A DNA stretch of 64,000 nucleotides from Kutzneria kofuensis (GCF_014203355.1 NZ_JACHIR010000001.1:4528038-4592037), one strand, 5' to 3'; shown: positions 44,274-55,528, counted from the stretch's first letter. The notes: generated from the sequence alone by a model not told the origin. Made by a program: numbers and translations.

Positions 44274-45089
44274 GTGAGGGTGACGGCTGCGGACGGGACC
44301 GAACTCGCCTGTTACGTGTCGGGGCCGGCGGACGCGCCACCTGTGGTGCTGATCCACGGCTGGTCGGCGGCGGCGAGTAGCTGGGGCGATGTCGGGGCCG
44401 GCCGGTTGCGAACGTTTGCCGTGGACCTTCGCGGTCACGGCGACTCCGACCGGCCGGCCGCCGGCTATCACGACGCGGAAACCTGGGCCGGCGACGTCGC
44501 CGCGGTCCTCGACGTCGTCGGCGCCCCGGCGGTGCTCGTGGGCTGGTCGTACGGCGGGCTCGTCATCACCGACTACCTGCGTCGGCACGGGACCGCCGGG
44601 GTGGCCGGGATCGTGCTCGTCGGCGCCATCACCGAGATCGGGCGTGGCCACCCCGGCGGCCGCGTCGGGCCGGCCATGCGGGCCGCCCTGCCGGCGGCGC
44701 TGTCCGAGGACGCCGACGTCGCCGTGCCGGCTCTGCTGGAGCTGACCCGTCACATGACCGGGACTCCGCTGACCGGTGCGGCGCTGCAAGCCGGGCTTTC
44801 CGTGCCGCTGAGCGTGCCCCCGCACGTGCGGGCGGCGATGTTCCAGCGCGACGTCGACAACGCCGAGCTGCTGCGCTCGATCGACGTCCCGACTCTGCTG
44901 GTCCACGGCACCGCCGACGCCGTCGTGGACCCGCGTGCCACCGAGTACGCCGCCGGCCTCATCCCCGGGGCCCGGACCCGCTGGTACGAGGGCATCGGGC
45001 ATATGCCCTTCGTGGAATGTGTCGAGGATTTCACCGCCGACCTGGTCACTTTCGCGCAGTCCGTGATGACGACGAAGGCAGGATCCTGA
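44274..45089 (+). CDS. Alpha/beta hydrolase
   Basis: A 271-residue protein with [19 protein letters not shown] (oxyanion region), the nucleophile elbow GWSYGGL, the acid site [16 protein letters not shown] and IGHMPFVE with the catalytic His. It belongs to the broad lipase/esterase/haloperoxidase-like group. It ends one base before mshA and probably shares its transcript. Confidence 0.85.
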   Translation: MRVTAADGTELACYVSGPADAPPVVLIHGWSAAASSWGDVGAGRLRTFAVDLRGHGDSDRPAAGYHDAETWAGDVAAVLDVVGAPAVLVGWSYGGLVITDYLRRHGTAGVAGIVLVGAITEIGRGHPGGRVGPAMRAALPAALSEDADVAVPALLELTRHMTGTPLTGAALQAGLSVPLSVPPHVRAAMFQRDVDNAELLRSIDVPTLLVHGTADAVVDPRATEYAAGLIPGARTRWYEGIGHMPFVECVEDFTADLVTFAQSVMTTKAGS

Positions 45090-45090
45090 C

Positions 45091-46377
45091 GTGACTCCGA
45101 AGCGTTCCCCGCGCCGGGTGGCGGTGCTGTCCGTGCACACGTCGCCGCTGGAACAGCCGGGCACCGGCGACGCCGGCGGCATGAACGTCTACATCGCCCA
45201 GACGGCCAAGCGGATGGCCGACCGGGGCATCGCCGTCGAGGTGTTCACCCGCGCCACCTCCTCCGACCTGCCGCCCGTCGCCGAGCTGGCGCCCGGGGTC
45301 ACCGTCCGGCACATCGTCGCCGGGCCCTTCGAGGGCCTGGCCAAGGACGAGCTGCCCGGCCAGCTCTGCGCCTTCACCGCCGGTGTCCTGCGGGCCGAGG
45401 CCCACCACGAGCCCGGCTACTACGACGTCGTCCACTCCCACTACTGGCTGTCCGGCCAGGTCGGCTGGCTCGCCCGTGAACGCTGGGGCGTGCCGCTGGT
45501 GCACACCGCCCACACCCTGGCCAAGGTCAAGAACGCCGCGCTGGCCGAGGGTGACACCCCCGAGCCGCGGATGCGGGTCATCGGCGAGGAACAGGTGGTC
45601 GCCGAGGCGGACCGGCTGGTTGCCAACACCGACGTCGAGGCCGGCGAGCTGGTGTCGCTCTACGACGCCGATCCGACCAAGGTGCTGACCGTGCCGCCGG
45701 GGGTCGACCTCGGCCGGTTCGCCCCCGGCAGCCAGGCCGCCGCTCGGGTGGCGCTCGACCTGCCGTTGGACGCCATCGTGCTGACCTTCGTCGGCCGGAT
45801 CCAGCCGTTGAAGGCCCCCGATGTGCTGCTTCGCGCCGCCGCCTCGTTGCTCGTCTCGCAGCCCGAACTGCGCTCGCGGCTGGTAGTCGTCGTGGTCGGC
45901 GGCCCCTCCGGTTCGGGCCTTGAGCAGCCGAAGGCTTTGCAGGAGTTGGCCGTCGAACTGGGCATCCTCGACGTCGTTCGCTTCATGCCGCCGCAGCGGG
46001 GCGAGGCGTTGGCCCAGGTGTACCGGGCCGCCGACGTCGTCGCCGTGCCCAGCCACAACGAGTCCTTCGGCCTCGTCGCCCTTGAGGCCCAGGCTTGCGG
46101 CACCCCCGTCGTCGCCGCTGCCGTCGGCGGCCTGCCCATCGCCGTCGTCGACGACGTCACCGGCCGTCTCGTCGGCGACCACAACCCCGCGAACTGGGCT
46201 CGTGTGCTCGGCGACGTCGCCCTGCATCCCTCGTTACGCGAGGAGTTCGCGCGCAACGCCGTCGGCCATGCCCGGCGGTTCTCGTGGGACCGCACCACCG
46301 ATGCGCTCCTGGACGGGTACGCCGACGCTCGACGTGATTTCCTGTCGGAGGTGCGACGACGGGAGGTGACGGTGTGA
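45091..46377 (+). CDS. mshA: D-inositol-3-phosphate glycosyltransferase
   Basis: A 428-residue GT4 enzyme, the first step of mycothiol synthesis: it transfers GlcNAc from UDP-GlcNAc to inositol-3-phosphate. Diagnostic parts are [48 protein letters not shown] and [19 protein letters not shown] with the donor-binding Glu pair. Length and gene order (before YbjN) match Rv0486. GTG start. Confidence 0.96.
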   Translation: MTPKRSPRRVAVLSVHTSPLEQPGTGDAGGMNVYIAQTAKRMADRGIAVEVFTRATSSDLPPVAELAPGVTVRHIVAGPFEGLAKDELPGQLCAFTAGVLRAEAHHEPGYYDVVHSHYWLSGQVGWLARERWGVPLVHTAHTLAKVKNAALAEGDTPEPRMRVIGEEQVVAEADRLVANTDVEAGELVSLYDADPTKVLTVPPGVDLGRFAPGSQAAARVALDLPLDAIVLTFVGRIQPLKAPDVLLRAAASLLVSQPELRSRLVVVVVGGPSGSGLEQPKALQELAVELGILDVVRFMPPQRGEALAQVYRAADVVAVPSHNESFGLVALEAQACGTPVVAAAVGGLPIAVVDDVTGRLVGDHNPANWARVLGDVALHPSLREEFARNAVGHARRFSWDRTTDALLDGYADARRDFLSEVRRREVTV

Positions 46378-46901
46378 CCGCCACGCTGGACGAGCTGGAC
46401 GGCCTGATCGCCGGGGCGCTGCGGGACAGCGAGATCAAGTACGACCGGCGGGGCCCCGGCCGGTACTTCCTGACGCTGCCCGGCACCAAGAAGCTGCAGA
46501 CCAACTGCTGGCTGATCGTCACCGACCACGCCCTGCTCGTCGAGGCCTTCGTCTGCCGCAAACCCGACGAGGCCTTCGAGGACGTCTACCGATTCCTGTT
46601 GCGCCGCAACGCCCGTCTCTACGGCGTGCACTACACGCTCGATGATCGGGGCGACATCTACCTCGTCGGCCGGATCGGCCTGCACGCCGTCACCCCCGAC
46701 GAACTCGACCGCCTCCTCGGCCAGGTCCTCGAAGCCGCCGACGGCGACTTCAACCCGTTGCTGGAGATCGGCTTTGCCGGCGCCATCCGGCGGGAATGGG
46801 ACTGGCGGGTCTCCCGCGGCGAGTCCCTGGCCAACCTCAGCGCCTTCCAACACCTGGTCGGCTCCGCCGGCGACAAGCCGGCCGTGGCGGACGAGTCCTG
46901 A
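46374..46901 (+). CDS. YbjN domain protein (Rv0487-like)
   Basis: A 175-residue protein with the YbjN/T3SS-chaperone-like fold: [38 protein letters not shown] and [19 protein letters not shown]. It is cytosolic and of unknown function. It overlaps the mshA stop by four bases, an arrangement shared with mycobacteria. Confidence 0.88.
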   Translation: MTATLDELDGLIAGALRDSEIKYDRRGPGRYFLTLPGTKKLQTNCWLIVTDHALLVEAFVCRKPDEAFEDVYRFLLRRNARLYGVHYTLDDRGDIYLVGRIGLHAVTPDELDRLLGQVLEAADGDFNPLLEIGFAGAIRREWDWRVSRGESLANLSAFQHLVGSAGDKPAVADES

Positions 46902-46977
46902 TCGTGACGTTCTGACCGCAACGTCCCGCCTGCCTTCTCCCGTCCTCCGGGCGAATCCGAGAAGGGGAGGCGCAGGG

Positions 46978-47859
46978 ATGTCACGTACCCGAAGAACACT
47001 GGCCGTTGTCGCCGTCGCGGGCGCATTGCTCGCGGGATGCTCGTCCGGAGCGAACAGCGCCGGGATGTCCGCCGCTGTCCCGGGCGCTGCCGCTCCCGGC
47101 GGCTCGGGCAACTCGAACAGCGCCGACTCGGCCAAGGCGCCGCAGGCCACCGGTTCCCAGACCGGCGGCCAGTCCAAACCGATACCCGCCGACAACGGCC
47201 GGCAGATCGTCCGCACCGCGACGATCAATCTCACGGCGAAGACCGTCAGCGACGCCGTCACCGGCATTCGCAAGGCCGCCACCGACGCCGGCGGCTACTC
47301 CAGCGACGAGAACTCCGGCGCCGACCACGGCACCCTCACCTTGAAGGTGCCGGCCGACAAGCTGGAGTCGGTGCTCGACAAGATCGGCTCTTACGGCACC
47401 GTCACCTCGCGGGCCGAGCACGCCGAGGACGTCACCGACGAGATGGTCGACGTCACCAGCCGGTTGGCCACGCAGCGTGCCAGCGTCGACCGGGTGCGGG
47501 CCCTGATGGACAAGGCGACGTCACTCAGCGACATCACCCAACTCGAGAGCGAGCTGACCAAGCGCGAGGCCGACCTCGAATCCCTCGAACAGCGCCATGA
47601 CGCCCTCGCCGCGCAGGTCGCGATGTCCACCATCACCGTCGACGTGAGCAAGACGGACGCGCCGGCGCCACCGCCCGAGGACCAGGCGAGCTTCCTCAGC
47701 GCCCTCGGGGCCGGTTGGCACGCATTGCTCGCCACCCTCAACGGAATCGGCGTCGGCTTGGGCGCTTTGTTGCCGTTCCTGCTGGTGATCGGCATTCCCG
47801 CCGCCGCGGTGTATGTGTATTTCCGGCGTCGAAAGGCCCGGCCGCAGGCCGCGCCCTGA
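46978..47859 (+). CDS. DUF4349 lipoprotein
   Basis: A 293-residue protein. Lipobox LLAGC lies at about residues 18-22, then a Ser/Gly/Pro-rich spacer, then the DUF4349 domain (QIVRTATINLTAKTVSDAV and GTLTLKVPADKLESVLDKI), a coiled coil (about 165-215) and a C-terminal membrane helix with a basic tail. It is anchored at both ends. Function is unknown. GGGGAGGCGCAGGG precedes the ATG. Confidence 0.88.
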   Translation: MSRTRRTLAVVAVAGALLAGCSSGANSAGMSAAVPGAAAPGGSGNSNSADSAKAPQATGSQTGGQSKPIPADNGRQIVRTATINLTAKTVSDAVTGIRKAATDAGGYSSDENSGADHGTLTLKVPADKLESVLDKIGSYGTVTSRAEHAEDVTDEMVDVTSRLATQRASVDRVRALMDKATSLSDITQLESELTKREADLESLEQRHDALAAQVAMSTITVDVSKTDAPAPPPEDQASFLSALGAGWHALLATLNGIGVGLGALLPFLLVIGIPAAAVYVYFRRRKARPQAAP

Positions 47860-48251
47860 GTGGTGAACCGTGGGACGGTCCCGGGTCGAAGGGGAGTCGA
47901 GGCCCCGGGCCGTCCCACGTCAATTCACCCGCCGCGGCGGCGGTCCTGGGCGAGGGGGTGCCGCAGGGGGCCGAAGCGGGTCGGCGGTTCGACGGGGGGA
48001 CGAACCGCTCTGGACTCGCCGGATCGGGGAGTGTGAGAGCCGATCCGGTGGGCGAAGACAACTTCGCAGACCGATAATGCCCACCACAAGTAGATTTGCT
48101 ACTCCATAAGAGTGAATCACGATGGGGTGTCGTAACGGCAGTCCTTGCGGGAACAACATGCCTGGCGACTCGCGTGTGGACTCGCTCACCCCCCTTGCGG
48201 CGTGGTTAGGTCCACTGGGTCGCAGGTACCGAGCGAGCAAGGCAGGTCGCC
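47860..48251. other. Intergenic region before the acyl-CoA ligase
   Basis: Begins with the terminator at 47871-47916. The right part, near 48080-48230, is less GC-rich (AGTAGATTTGCTACTCCATA) and probably holds the ligase promoter. No gene is seen. Confidence 0.5.
47871..47916 (+). terminator. Terminator after the DUF4349 gene
   Basis: TGGGACGG-T-CCCGGG pairs with CCCGGG-CCGTCCCA, with one bulged T, 12 bases after the stop. Confidence 0.7.
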
Positions 48252-49817
48252 ATGGTCTTTCGTAGTTCCTACCCCGAGGTCGAGATCCCCGATCAGCCGG
48301 TGCACGAGCTGATCTTCCGGGGCCTGTCCGAGAAGGCCGACCGACCCGCGCTCATCGACGGCATCAGCGGCCTGACCATCACCTACGCCGAGTTCGCCGC
48401 CGCCGTCGACCGCCTCGCCGCCGCCCTCGCCGAACGGGGTGTGCGCAAGGGCGACGTCATCGGCGTTTTCGCCCCCAACACGCCCGCGTACGCCATCACC
48501 CTGCACGGCATCCTCCGCGCCGGCGCCGTCGCCACCACCGCGAACGCCCTCTACACCGCCGAGGAAGTCGCCGGCCAGCTCACCGATGCCGGCGCGAAGA
48601 TGCTGTTCACCGTCTCCGCCTTCCTCGACCGGGCCGGTGCCGCCGCCAAGCTCGCCGGCATCACCGACGTGTTCGTGTTCGACAAGGCCGACGGCCACAC
48701 CAGCCTCTCCGACCTGCTCGCCAGCACCGCCCCCGCGCCGTCGATCTCCTTCGACACCGCCGAAGACCTCGCCGTGCTGCCGTATTCCTCCGGCACCACC
48801 GGGCGGGCCAAGGGCGTCATGCTCACCCACCGCGCTCTGGTCGCCAACATCGTGCAGACCGACGCCATGATGGACACCGCGAACGTCAACCGGGTGCTGG
48901 CCGTGCTGCCGTTCTTCCACATCTACGGCATGCAGGTCACCCTCAACCACGCGCTCGCCATCGGCGCCACCGTCGTCACCATGCTCAAGTTCGATCTGGC
49001 CGAGTTCCTCCGGGTCATCGCCGAACACCGCACCGACCGCGTCTACATCGCGCCGCCCGTTGCCGTCGCCCTCGCCAAGCACCCCATGGTCGACTCCTAT
49101 GACCTGTCCGCCATGAAGGTCCTCTTCTCCGGCGCCGCACCCCTGGACGAGGAGCTGGCCGAGGCCGTGCACAAGCGCCTCGGCTGCAAGGTCAAGCAGG
49201 GCTACGGCATGACCGAGATGAGCCCCGTCAGCCACACCATTCCCGACGAGCGCGACGACATCGCCATCGGCACCGTCGGCCTGATCGTGCCCAACATGGA
49301 GAACAAGATCGTCGACCTGGCCACCGGCGAGGAACTCGGCGTCGGCGAGCGGGGCGAGCTCTGGTGCAAGGGGCCCAACGTCATGAAGGGCTACCTGAAC
49401 AATCCCGAGGCCACCGCCGCCACCCTCGACTCCGACGGCTTCCTCCACACCGGCGACGTCGCCGTCATCGACGAGCACGGCGTCGTCAGCATCGTCGACC
49501 GGGTCAAGGAACTCATCAAGTACAAGGGCTATCAGGTTCCTCCCGCCGAACTCGAGGCCCTTTTGCTCACCCACCCCCAGATCGCCGACGCCGCCGTCAT
49601 CGGCGTCCGTGACGACGAGGGCGAGGAGGTCCCCAAGGCCTTCGTCGTCCCCCAACCCTCCTCTTCCCTCACCGCCGACGACGTCATGACCTTCGTCGCC
49701 GATCGCGTGGCCCCCCACAAGAAGGTCCGTGTGGTCGAATTCCTCGACGCCATCCCCAAATCCGCCTCCGGCAAGATCCTCCGCAAGGACCTTCGCGCCC
49801 GCGAAGCCGTCAGGTAA
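48252..49817 (+). CDS. AMP-dependent acyl-/4-coumarate-CoA ligase-like protein
   Basis: A 521-residue ANL enzyme. The phosphate-binding loop is YSSGTTGRAKG (from about residue 178); GYGMTEMSP, the GFLHTGDVAVIDEHG motif and the C-terminal KYKGYQVPPAELE and PKSASGKILRKDLR (catalytic Lys) are all present. The match to the 4-coumarate/fatty acid ligase group is clear, but the acid is unknown. It is a single gene ending in its own hairpin. Confidence 0.9.
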   Translation: MVFRSSYPEVEIPDQPVHELIFRGLSEKADRPALIDGISGLTITYAEFAAAVDRLAAALAERGVRKGDVIGVFAPNTPAYAITLHGILRAGAVATTANALYTAEEVAGQLTDAGAKMLFTVSAFLDRAGAAAKLAGITDVFVFDKADGHTSLSDLLASTAPAPSISFDTAEDLAVLPYSSGTTGRAKGVMLTHRALVANIVQTDAMMDTANVNRVLAVLPFFHIYGMQVTLNHALAIGATVVTMLKFDLAEFLRVIAEHRTDRVYIAPPVAVALAKHPMVDSYDLSAMKVLFSGAAPLDEELAEAVHKRLGCKVKQGYGMTEMSPVSHTIPDERDDIAIGTVGLIVPNMENKIVDLATGEELGVGERGELWCKGPNVMKGYLNNPEATAATLDSDGFLHTGDVAVIDEHGVVSIVDRVKELIKYKGYQVPPAELEALLLTHPQIADAAVIGVRDDEGEEVPKAFVVPQPSSSLTADDVMTFVADRVAPHKKVRVVEFLDAIPKSASGKILRKDLRAREAVR

Positions 49818-49837
49818 AACCCGTGCCTGCTCCACCC

Positions 49838-49868
49838 AATGGCCCTCGGCTCACCGTCGAGGGCCGTT
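49838..49868 (+). terminator. Terminator after the acyl-CoA ligase
   Basis: GGCCCTCG (49841-49848) pairs with CGAGGGCC (49858-49865), extended by A-T and G-U pairs, followed by CTCTT. Confidence 0.6.
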
Positions 49869-49946
49869 CTCTTGCGCGCCACGAAGTAGTTCCGGCTACT
49901 GTTTTTTGGGCAATTCTTGTTCCTTTCCAAGGGAATCCGATAGTTG

Positions 49947-49998
49947 CCCCCCGCCCCCGCCCCCGCCCCCGCCCCCGCCCCCGCCCCGCCCCCCGCCC
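49947..49998. repeat. (CCCCCG)n microsatellite, G-quadruplex-prone
   Basis: Eight runs of four to six C, each followed by one G: six C, five times five C, four C, six C; then CCC. The minus strand therefore has G-runs with single-base loops. The tract lies about 180 bases upstream of the methyltransferase start. Confidence 0.9.
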
Positions 49999-50175
49999 AC
50001 GCCTGCGCGGCACGGTGATTCTGTTCGCGTCGATGGAAGTCCCGCCCGGTGCGCCGTGGTCCTGGCCGGCGCCGCCGTGCCACCAAACCCGACATAGGTA
50101 ACGGTTAGGTCAAGCGGGGCATCCGTTTCGAACGGGTGCACGTCCTAGGAGCCACAGAGGGCAAGGGGGAATAAC

Positions 50176-50928
50176 GTGAGCAAGCGAGCCGATTTCTACG
50201 ACGCTCCGGCGCACGACTATCTGCGTTACTGGGACGGCCGTGACTACGAGAACGCGGCGGAGCAGGCCGCGATCCGCCGGCTGCTGCACGGCCGGCGTTT
50301 CGGTCACGCGGCCGATGTCGGTGGCGGCTATGGCCGGCTGTGCGTGCTGTTGCAGGAGTTCGCCGATCACGTGACCCTGGCCGAGCCGAGCAGCCGGCAG
50401 TTGGACATCGCCGAGACCTTCCTGGCCGACCACCCCCGCATCGAGCGCCGCCAGATGCAGGCCGACGGGCTGGCGTTCGAGGACGGTTCGCTGGACCTGC
50501 TGACGATGATCCGGGTGATGCACCACATCCCCGAACCCGGCGCCGAGTTCGCCGAGATCGCCCGCGTGCTGCGGCCCGGCGGCGTCGCCGTGATCGAAGT
50601 GGCCAACCTGGCGCACGCCCGCAACCGCGTGCGGTATCTGCTGAAGGGGCAACGGATCCCGCACCTGCCGGTGGACATTCGGTCACCGCAGAACCGGCAC
50701 GACGAGGAGATCGCCTTCGTCAACCACAACCCGTACACGGTCATCGAGCAGTTGGCCCGGGCCGGCCTCCGGACCGAACGCATGCTCTCGGTGTCCAACC
50801 TGCGCAGCGCCGCCCTGAAGAAGGTGCTGTCGCACCGGGTTCACGTGGCGGCCGAGGTCGCCTGCCAGCGGGTGCTGGCCCGGACCTTCTTCGGCCCGAG
50901 CGTGTTCCTGTTGCTGCGCAAGGACTGA
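50176..50928 (+). CDS. Class I SAM-dependent methyltransferase
   Basis: A 250-residue protein. Motif I is HAADVGGGYGRLCVLL, motif II VTLAEPSSRQLDIAE, then LLTMIRVMHHIPEPGAEF and RVLRPGGVAVIEVANL. The pattern fits the Methyltransf_11/UbiE-like group; the substrate is unknown. The GTG start follows AGGGGGA by five to six bases. It stands alone downstream of the C-rich tract. Confidence 0.82.
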   Translation: MSKRADFYDAPAHDYLRYWDGRDYENAAEQAAIRRLLHGRRFGHAADVGGGYGRLCVLLQEFADHVTLAEPSSRQLDIAETFLADHPRIERRQMQADGLAFEDGSLDLLTMIRVMHHIPEPGAEFAEIARVLRPGGVAVIEVANLAHARNRVRYLLKGQRIPHLPVDIRSPQNRHDEEIAFVNHNPYTVIEQLARAGLRTERMLSVSNLRSAALKKVLSHRVHVAAEVACQRVLARTFFGPSVFLLLRKD

Positions 50929-50990
50929 TCCCGCCGCATCGGCGTTCGGGGAGCCGTGCCGGGACACGTTCGCTGCTTCCTCTGGTCATG

Positions 50991-51008
50991 ATGGCCAACT
51001 TTGGCCAT
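50991..51008. promoter_or_regulatory. Perfect 18-bp palindrome
   Basis: ATGGCCAA-CT-TTGGCCAT, 53 bases before the earliest possible start of the SpoIIE-type gene. The two-base centre makes a protein-binding dyad more likely than an RNA hairpin. Confidence 0.5.
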
Positions 51009-51021
51009 TGGCCTACTTTGA

Positions 51022-51049
51022 GGCTTACGTCCGGTTCTGGAATGGGTAG
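51022..51049 (+). promoter_or_regulatory. Possible SigB/SigF-type promoter of the phosphatase-cobalamin operon
   Basis: GGCTTA (51022-51027), 16 bases, GGGTAG (51044-51049). This is close to the GTTT-N15-17-GGGTA form used by general-stress sigma factors. A housekeeping-like reading (TTACGT-16-TAGCGT) is also possible at the same place. Confidence 0.35.
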
Positions 51050-51102
51050 CGTGCGGCTGGTTGCGTGACCAACCGGCTGGCAAGGGAATCGCGGGCGCTG
51101 TT

Positions 51103-52710
51103 GTGAGCACATCGGAAGAGCGTTCGAGGCGACTGGCCGACGGCGAATACGGCTCGCCGATGCTGGATGCGCCATCCCCGGTCATAGTCCCCTCCCCGAT
51201 CATTGCCGCGGGCTCGAACGGAAATCTGCTGGAGCTGGACGAGGTCGCTGACCTGGTGGCCTCCGCCGCCCGCACGGGTCTACCCCTGGACGACGGGGTG
51301 GCGTCTTGGCTTGCGGAGGCACGTCGGGCGGTCGCACGGCGGTCGGTCCGCGGGCGGATTGCCGGGCGCGGTTTCCCGGTGCACACGACCACGCGGGGCG
51401 ACACCGTGGCTTGGTGGCTGCTCGACGAAACCGCAGAGCAGCCGACCAAGCGACTGCTCGAGGTGGAGCGGGAACGCACGGCGTTCCTGGCCCGCGCGTC
51501 CAACCTGCTGTCGTCGATGAACCTCGACCGCTGTATGGAGGTGACGGCGCAGCTGGCGGCGGAGTGCCTTGGCGATGCCGCTGTGGTCATCCACCCGTCG
51601 GACGGAACCACGCTGGCCACGGTCAAGTGCGTTCGTGGCGGGCAAGTGGTTCGGGAGACGGTCGACGCCGACCCGACGTCGGTACCCGGCCTGGACGTCG
51701 CGCTGACGTGGTTCCCGCCGGTGACCTTGCGCTGGATCGAGGCCGCCGACGTGCCGGAGTGGATCGTGCCTGCTGGACTCGGCCCGATCGGGTCCGCCGT
51801 GGTGGTGCCGTTGCCCGGCCAGGGCATGCCTTCGGGCGCGTTGGTACTGCTCCGGAAGTCCACCCGCGCGGTGTTCAGTGAGAACGCGGAAGTGTTCGTC
51901 CGGTTGTTCGCCGGCCGGGTGGGCACGGCGATGGCGGTGGCTCGGCTTTACGCCGAGCAGGCGAGCATCACCCAGATCCTCGCGCGGGACCTGGTGCCGC
52001 CACAGCTGCACCACGTGGACGGCATCGAGTTCGCCGGCGGTTACCAGCCGTCCGCCGCGACCGATCGGGTCGGCGGCGACTTCTACGACCTGCACCCGGC
52101 GGATACGGCCGGTTGCGAGTCCTTCCTCGTCCTCGGTGACGTGTGTGGGAAAGGGCTCGAGGCCGCGGTCGTGACCGGGAAGATCCGCAACACGCTGCGC
52201 GCGTTGCTGCCGTTGGCGCACGATCATCAGCGGATCCTGGCGATGCTGAACAGTGCCCTGCTGAGTTCGCACGACACGCGGTTCGCGACGCTCGTGTTCG
52301 CCTCGGCCGTACGGGAGGGGCCTGACGTCCGGCTACGACTGACCAACGCCGGTCACCTGCCGCCGTTGATCGTGTGCAACGACGGGACGGTGACGGAAGC
52401 TCGTACCCGAGGCTGTCTCGTCGGCGTGTTGCCGGCGGTTCAAGCGAACACCGCTGTCGTCCGGCTGGCGCCTGGAGAGTCGTGCCTGCTGTACACCGAC
52501 GGCATCACGGAGGCGAAAGGCGGCCCGCTGGGCGACGCGTACTTCGGTGAGCGACGGTTGAAGGACGCGTTGGCCGAATGTGCCGGCCTGCCCAGTGAAG
52601 CGATCGTGGAACGCGTGCACATGCTTGCCGCGGAATGGATCGGTGACAACCAGCACGACGACATAGCTGTCGTCGCCATCACGGCGCCCAGGCAGCAGGG
52701 CACGCGATGA
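51103..52710 (+). CDS. SpoIIE-type PP2C phosphatase with GAF domain
   Basis: About 535 residues. A PAS-like N-terminal part (GRGFPVHTTTRGDTVAWWLL) is followed by a short coiled coil, a GAF domain (about 125-290) and a PP2C/SpoIIE domain (about 305-530). Metal-site residues are intact in DRVGGDFYDLH, LVLGDVCGKGLEAA, LLYTDGITEA and DDIAVVAI. Such enzymes dephosphorylate anti-anti-sigma factors in partner switching. The start is uncertain: this GTG, or TTG at 51061, neither with a good ribosome site. It overlaps the cobalamin protein gene by ATGA. Confidence 0.88.
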   Translation: MSTSEERSRRLADGEYGSPMLDAPSPVIVPSPIIAAGSNGNLLELDEVADLVASAARTGLPLDDGVASWLAEARRAVARRSVRGRIAGRGFPVHTTTRGDTVAWWLLDETAEQPTKRLLEVERERTAFLARASNLLSSMNLDRCMEVTAQLAAECLGDAAVVIHPSDGTTLATVKCVRGGQVVRETVDADPTSVPGLDVALTWFPPVTLRWIEAADVPEWIVPAGLGPIGSAVVVPLPGQGMPSGALVLLRKSTRAVFSENAEVFVRLFAGRVGTAMAVARLYAEQASITQILARDLVPPQLHHVDGIEFAGGYQPSAATDRVGGDFYDLHPADTAGCESFLVLGDVCGKGLEAAVVTGKIRNTLRALLPLAHDHQRILAMLNSALLSSHDTRFATLVFASAVREGPDVRLRLTNAGHLPPLIVCNDGTVTEARTRGCLVGVLPAVQANTAVVRLAPGESCLLYTDGITEAKGGPLGDAYFGERRLKDALAECAGLPSEAIVERVHMLAAEWIGDNQHDDIAVVAITAPRQQGTR

Positions 52711-53771
52711 CACCCGCCGATCGGCTCGACCGGTTGTGGCAGACGGTCCTGGCTGGTGACGAGCGCGCCGCGGTCGGTGCCGCCTTCGCCGCGCTGGACG
52801 ACGGCCTTGGCCTCGAGGACGTGCTGCTTGAGGTGATCGCCCCGATCCAGGCCAAGGTCGGGCTGGAGTGGGCGGCCAACCAGATCAGCGTGGCGCAAGA
52901 GCACGCGGCGACCGCGATCAACGGCCGAGTGATCGCCGCGCTGACCCGTCACTCGGCCGCTCGCGTCGAGCCACGACACGGCCGGATCACCGTGGCCTGC
53001 ATCGATGGCGAGTGGCACGCGCTGCCCGCGCGGCTGCTTTCGGAAGTGTTGCGGCTACGGGGATGGCAGGTGGACTTTCTCGGTGCCACGGTCCCGACCC
53101 AGCACCTGATCGCCCACCTGCGCCTGGCCGGGCCGGACGCGGTGGCCCTGTCCAGCTCGGTCGCGACCCGGTTGCCCACCGCGCACGCGACCATCATCGC
53201 CTGCCAGGCCGCGGGCATCCCGGTCTTCGCCGGTGGTGCGGCGTTCGGCGGCGACGGCCGGTACGCGCACATGTTCGGCGCCAACGTGTGGGCGCCGAAC
53301 GCGCGCCGAGCCGCCGACCTGCTGGCCGGTGGACTGCCGCGGCCGAAGCTTGCTCAGCCCCGCCAGCCGGTCGACGACCTGCCGCACCTGGCCGACCATG
53401 AGTACACGCTGGTCGCCCGGACTGCTCGGTCCCTGGTCAGGCAGACCATGGCTGACCTGATGGAACGGTTGCCGGCGATGAAGCGGTACACCAGCCAGCA
53501 ACTCGATCACACGGCCGCGGACATCGCCCACATCGTCGACTTCCTGGCCACCGCGCTCTACACGAACTCGCCGGAGCTGTTCGCCGGTTTCCTGCGCTGG
53601 ACCGCCGAGATCCTGATGGCGCGTGGCGTGCCCGGCCAGGTCCTGCTCCCGACCCTCGACGTCCTGGCCGCAGGACTCAAGGACGCCACCCGAGCGAGCC
53701 GGCTGCTCAAAGAGGTGCGTGCCGACCTCGACGACCGCTATCCCAACTGGTCGCGGCAACGGTTCAGGTAG
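52707..53771 (+). CDS. CarH-like cobalamin-binding protein without DNA-binding domain
   Basis: A 354-residue protein. Residues 5-85 match the four-helix cap of B12 photoreceptors, with W55, nine residues, E65-H66 (the Wx9EH motif of CarH/LitR). Residues 90-210 are the Rossmann B12 domain, with E102-x-H104 in place of the axial-His motif, SSSVATRL and GGAAFGGD. Residues 225-354 are a helical domain I do not recognise. There is no MerR helix-turn-helix. By analogy it may bind adenosylcobalamin and sense light. Coupling to the phosphatase suggests it controls that enzyme or a shared partner. Confidence 0.82.
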   Translation: MTPADRLDRLWQTVLAGDERAAVGAAFAALDDGLGLEDVLLEVIAPIQAKVGLEWAANQISVAQEHAATAINGRVIAALTRHSAARVEPRHGRITVACIDGEWHALPARLLSEVLRLRGWQVDFLGATVPTQHLIAHLRLAGPDAVALSSSVATRLPTAHATIIACQAAGIPVFAGGAAFGGDGRYAHMFGANVWAPNARRAADLLAGGLPRPKLAQPRQPVDDLPHLADHEYTLVARTARSLVRQTMADLMERLPAMKRYTSQQLDHTAADIAHIVDFLATALYTNSPELFAGFLRWTAEILMARGVPGQVLLPTLDVLAAGLKDATRASRLLKEVRADLDDRYPNWSRQRFR

Positions 53772-53896
53772 GCCAGGAGCCGCGCACGTAGCGCAAGCTC
53801 CACTTCGAATTCGATGCGCTCGTCCGCGAGCGGGACAGGCGTGTCCGCCGAGTTTCTCCCCCGTAAGCCGATCCGTCCACGAGTGGTCCGCGGTGA

Positions 53897-55528
<1,632 letters not shown>

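Larger units (their letters stand above)
49818..50175. other. Intergenic region with hairpin and C-rich tract
   Basis: Holds the ligase terminator and the (CCCCCG)n tract described separately. Proline-only frames across the tract are not genes. The methyltransferase promoter must lie here or between the tract and 50175. Confidence 0.6.

Noticed and set aside
49729-50097. Proline-run frames over the C-rich tract
   Set aside because: The poly-Pro/Arg runs come only from the (CCCCCG)n repeat; no start site or domain.
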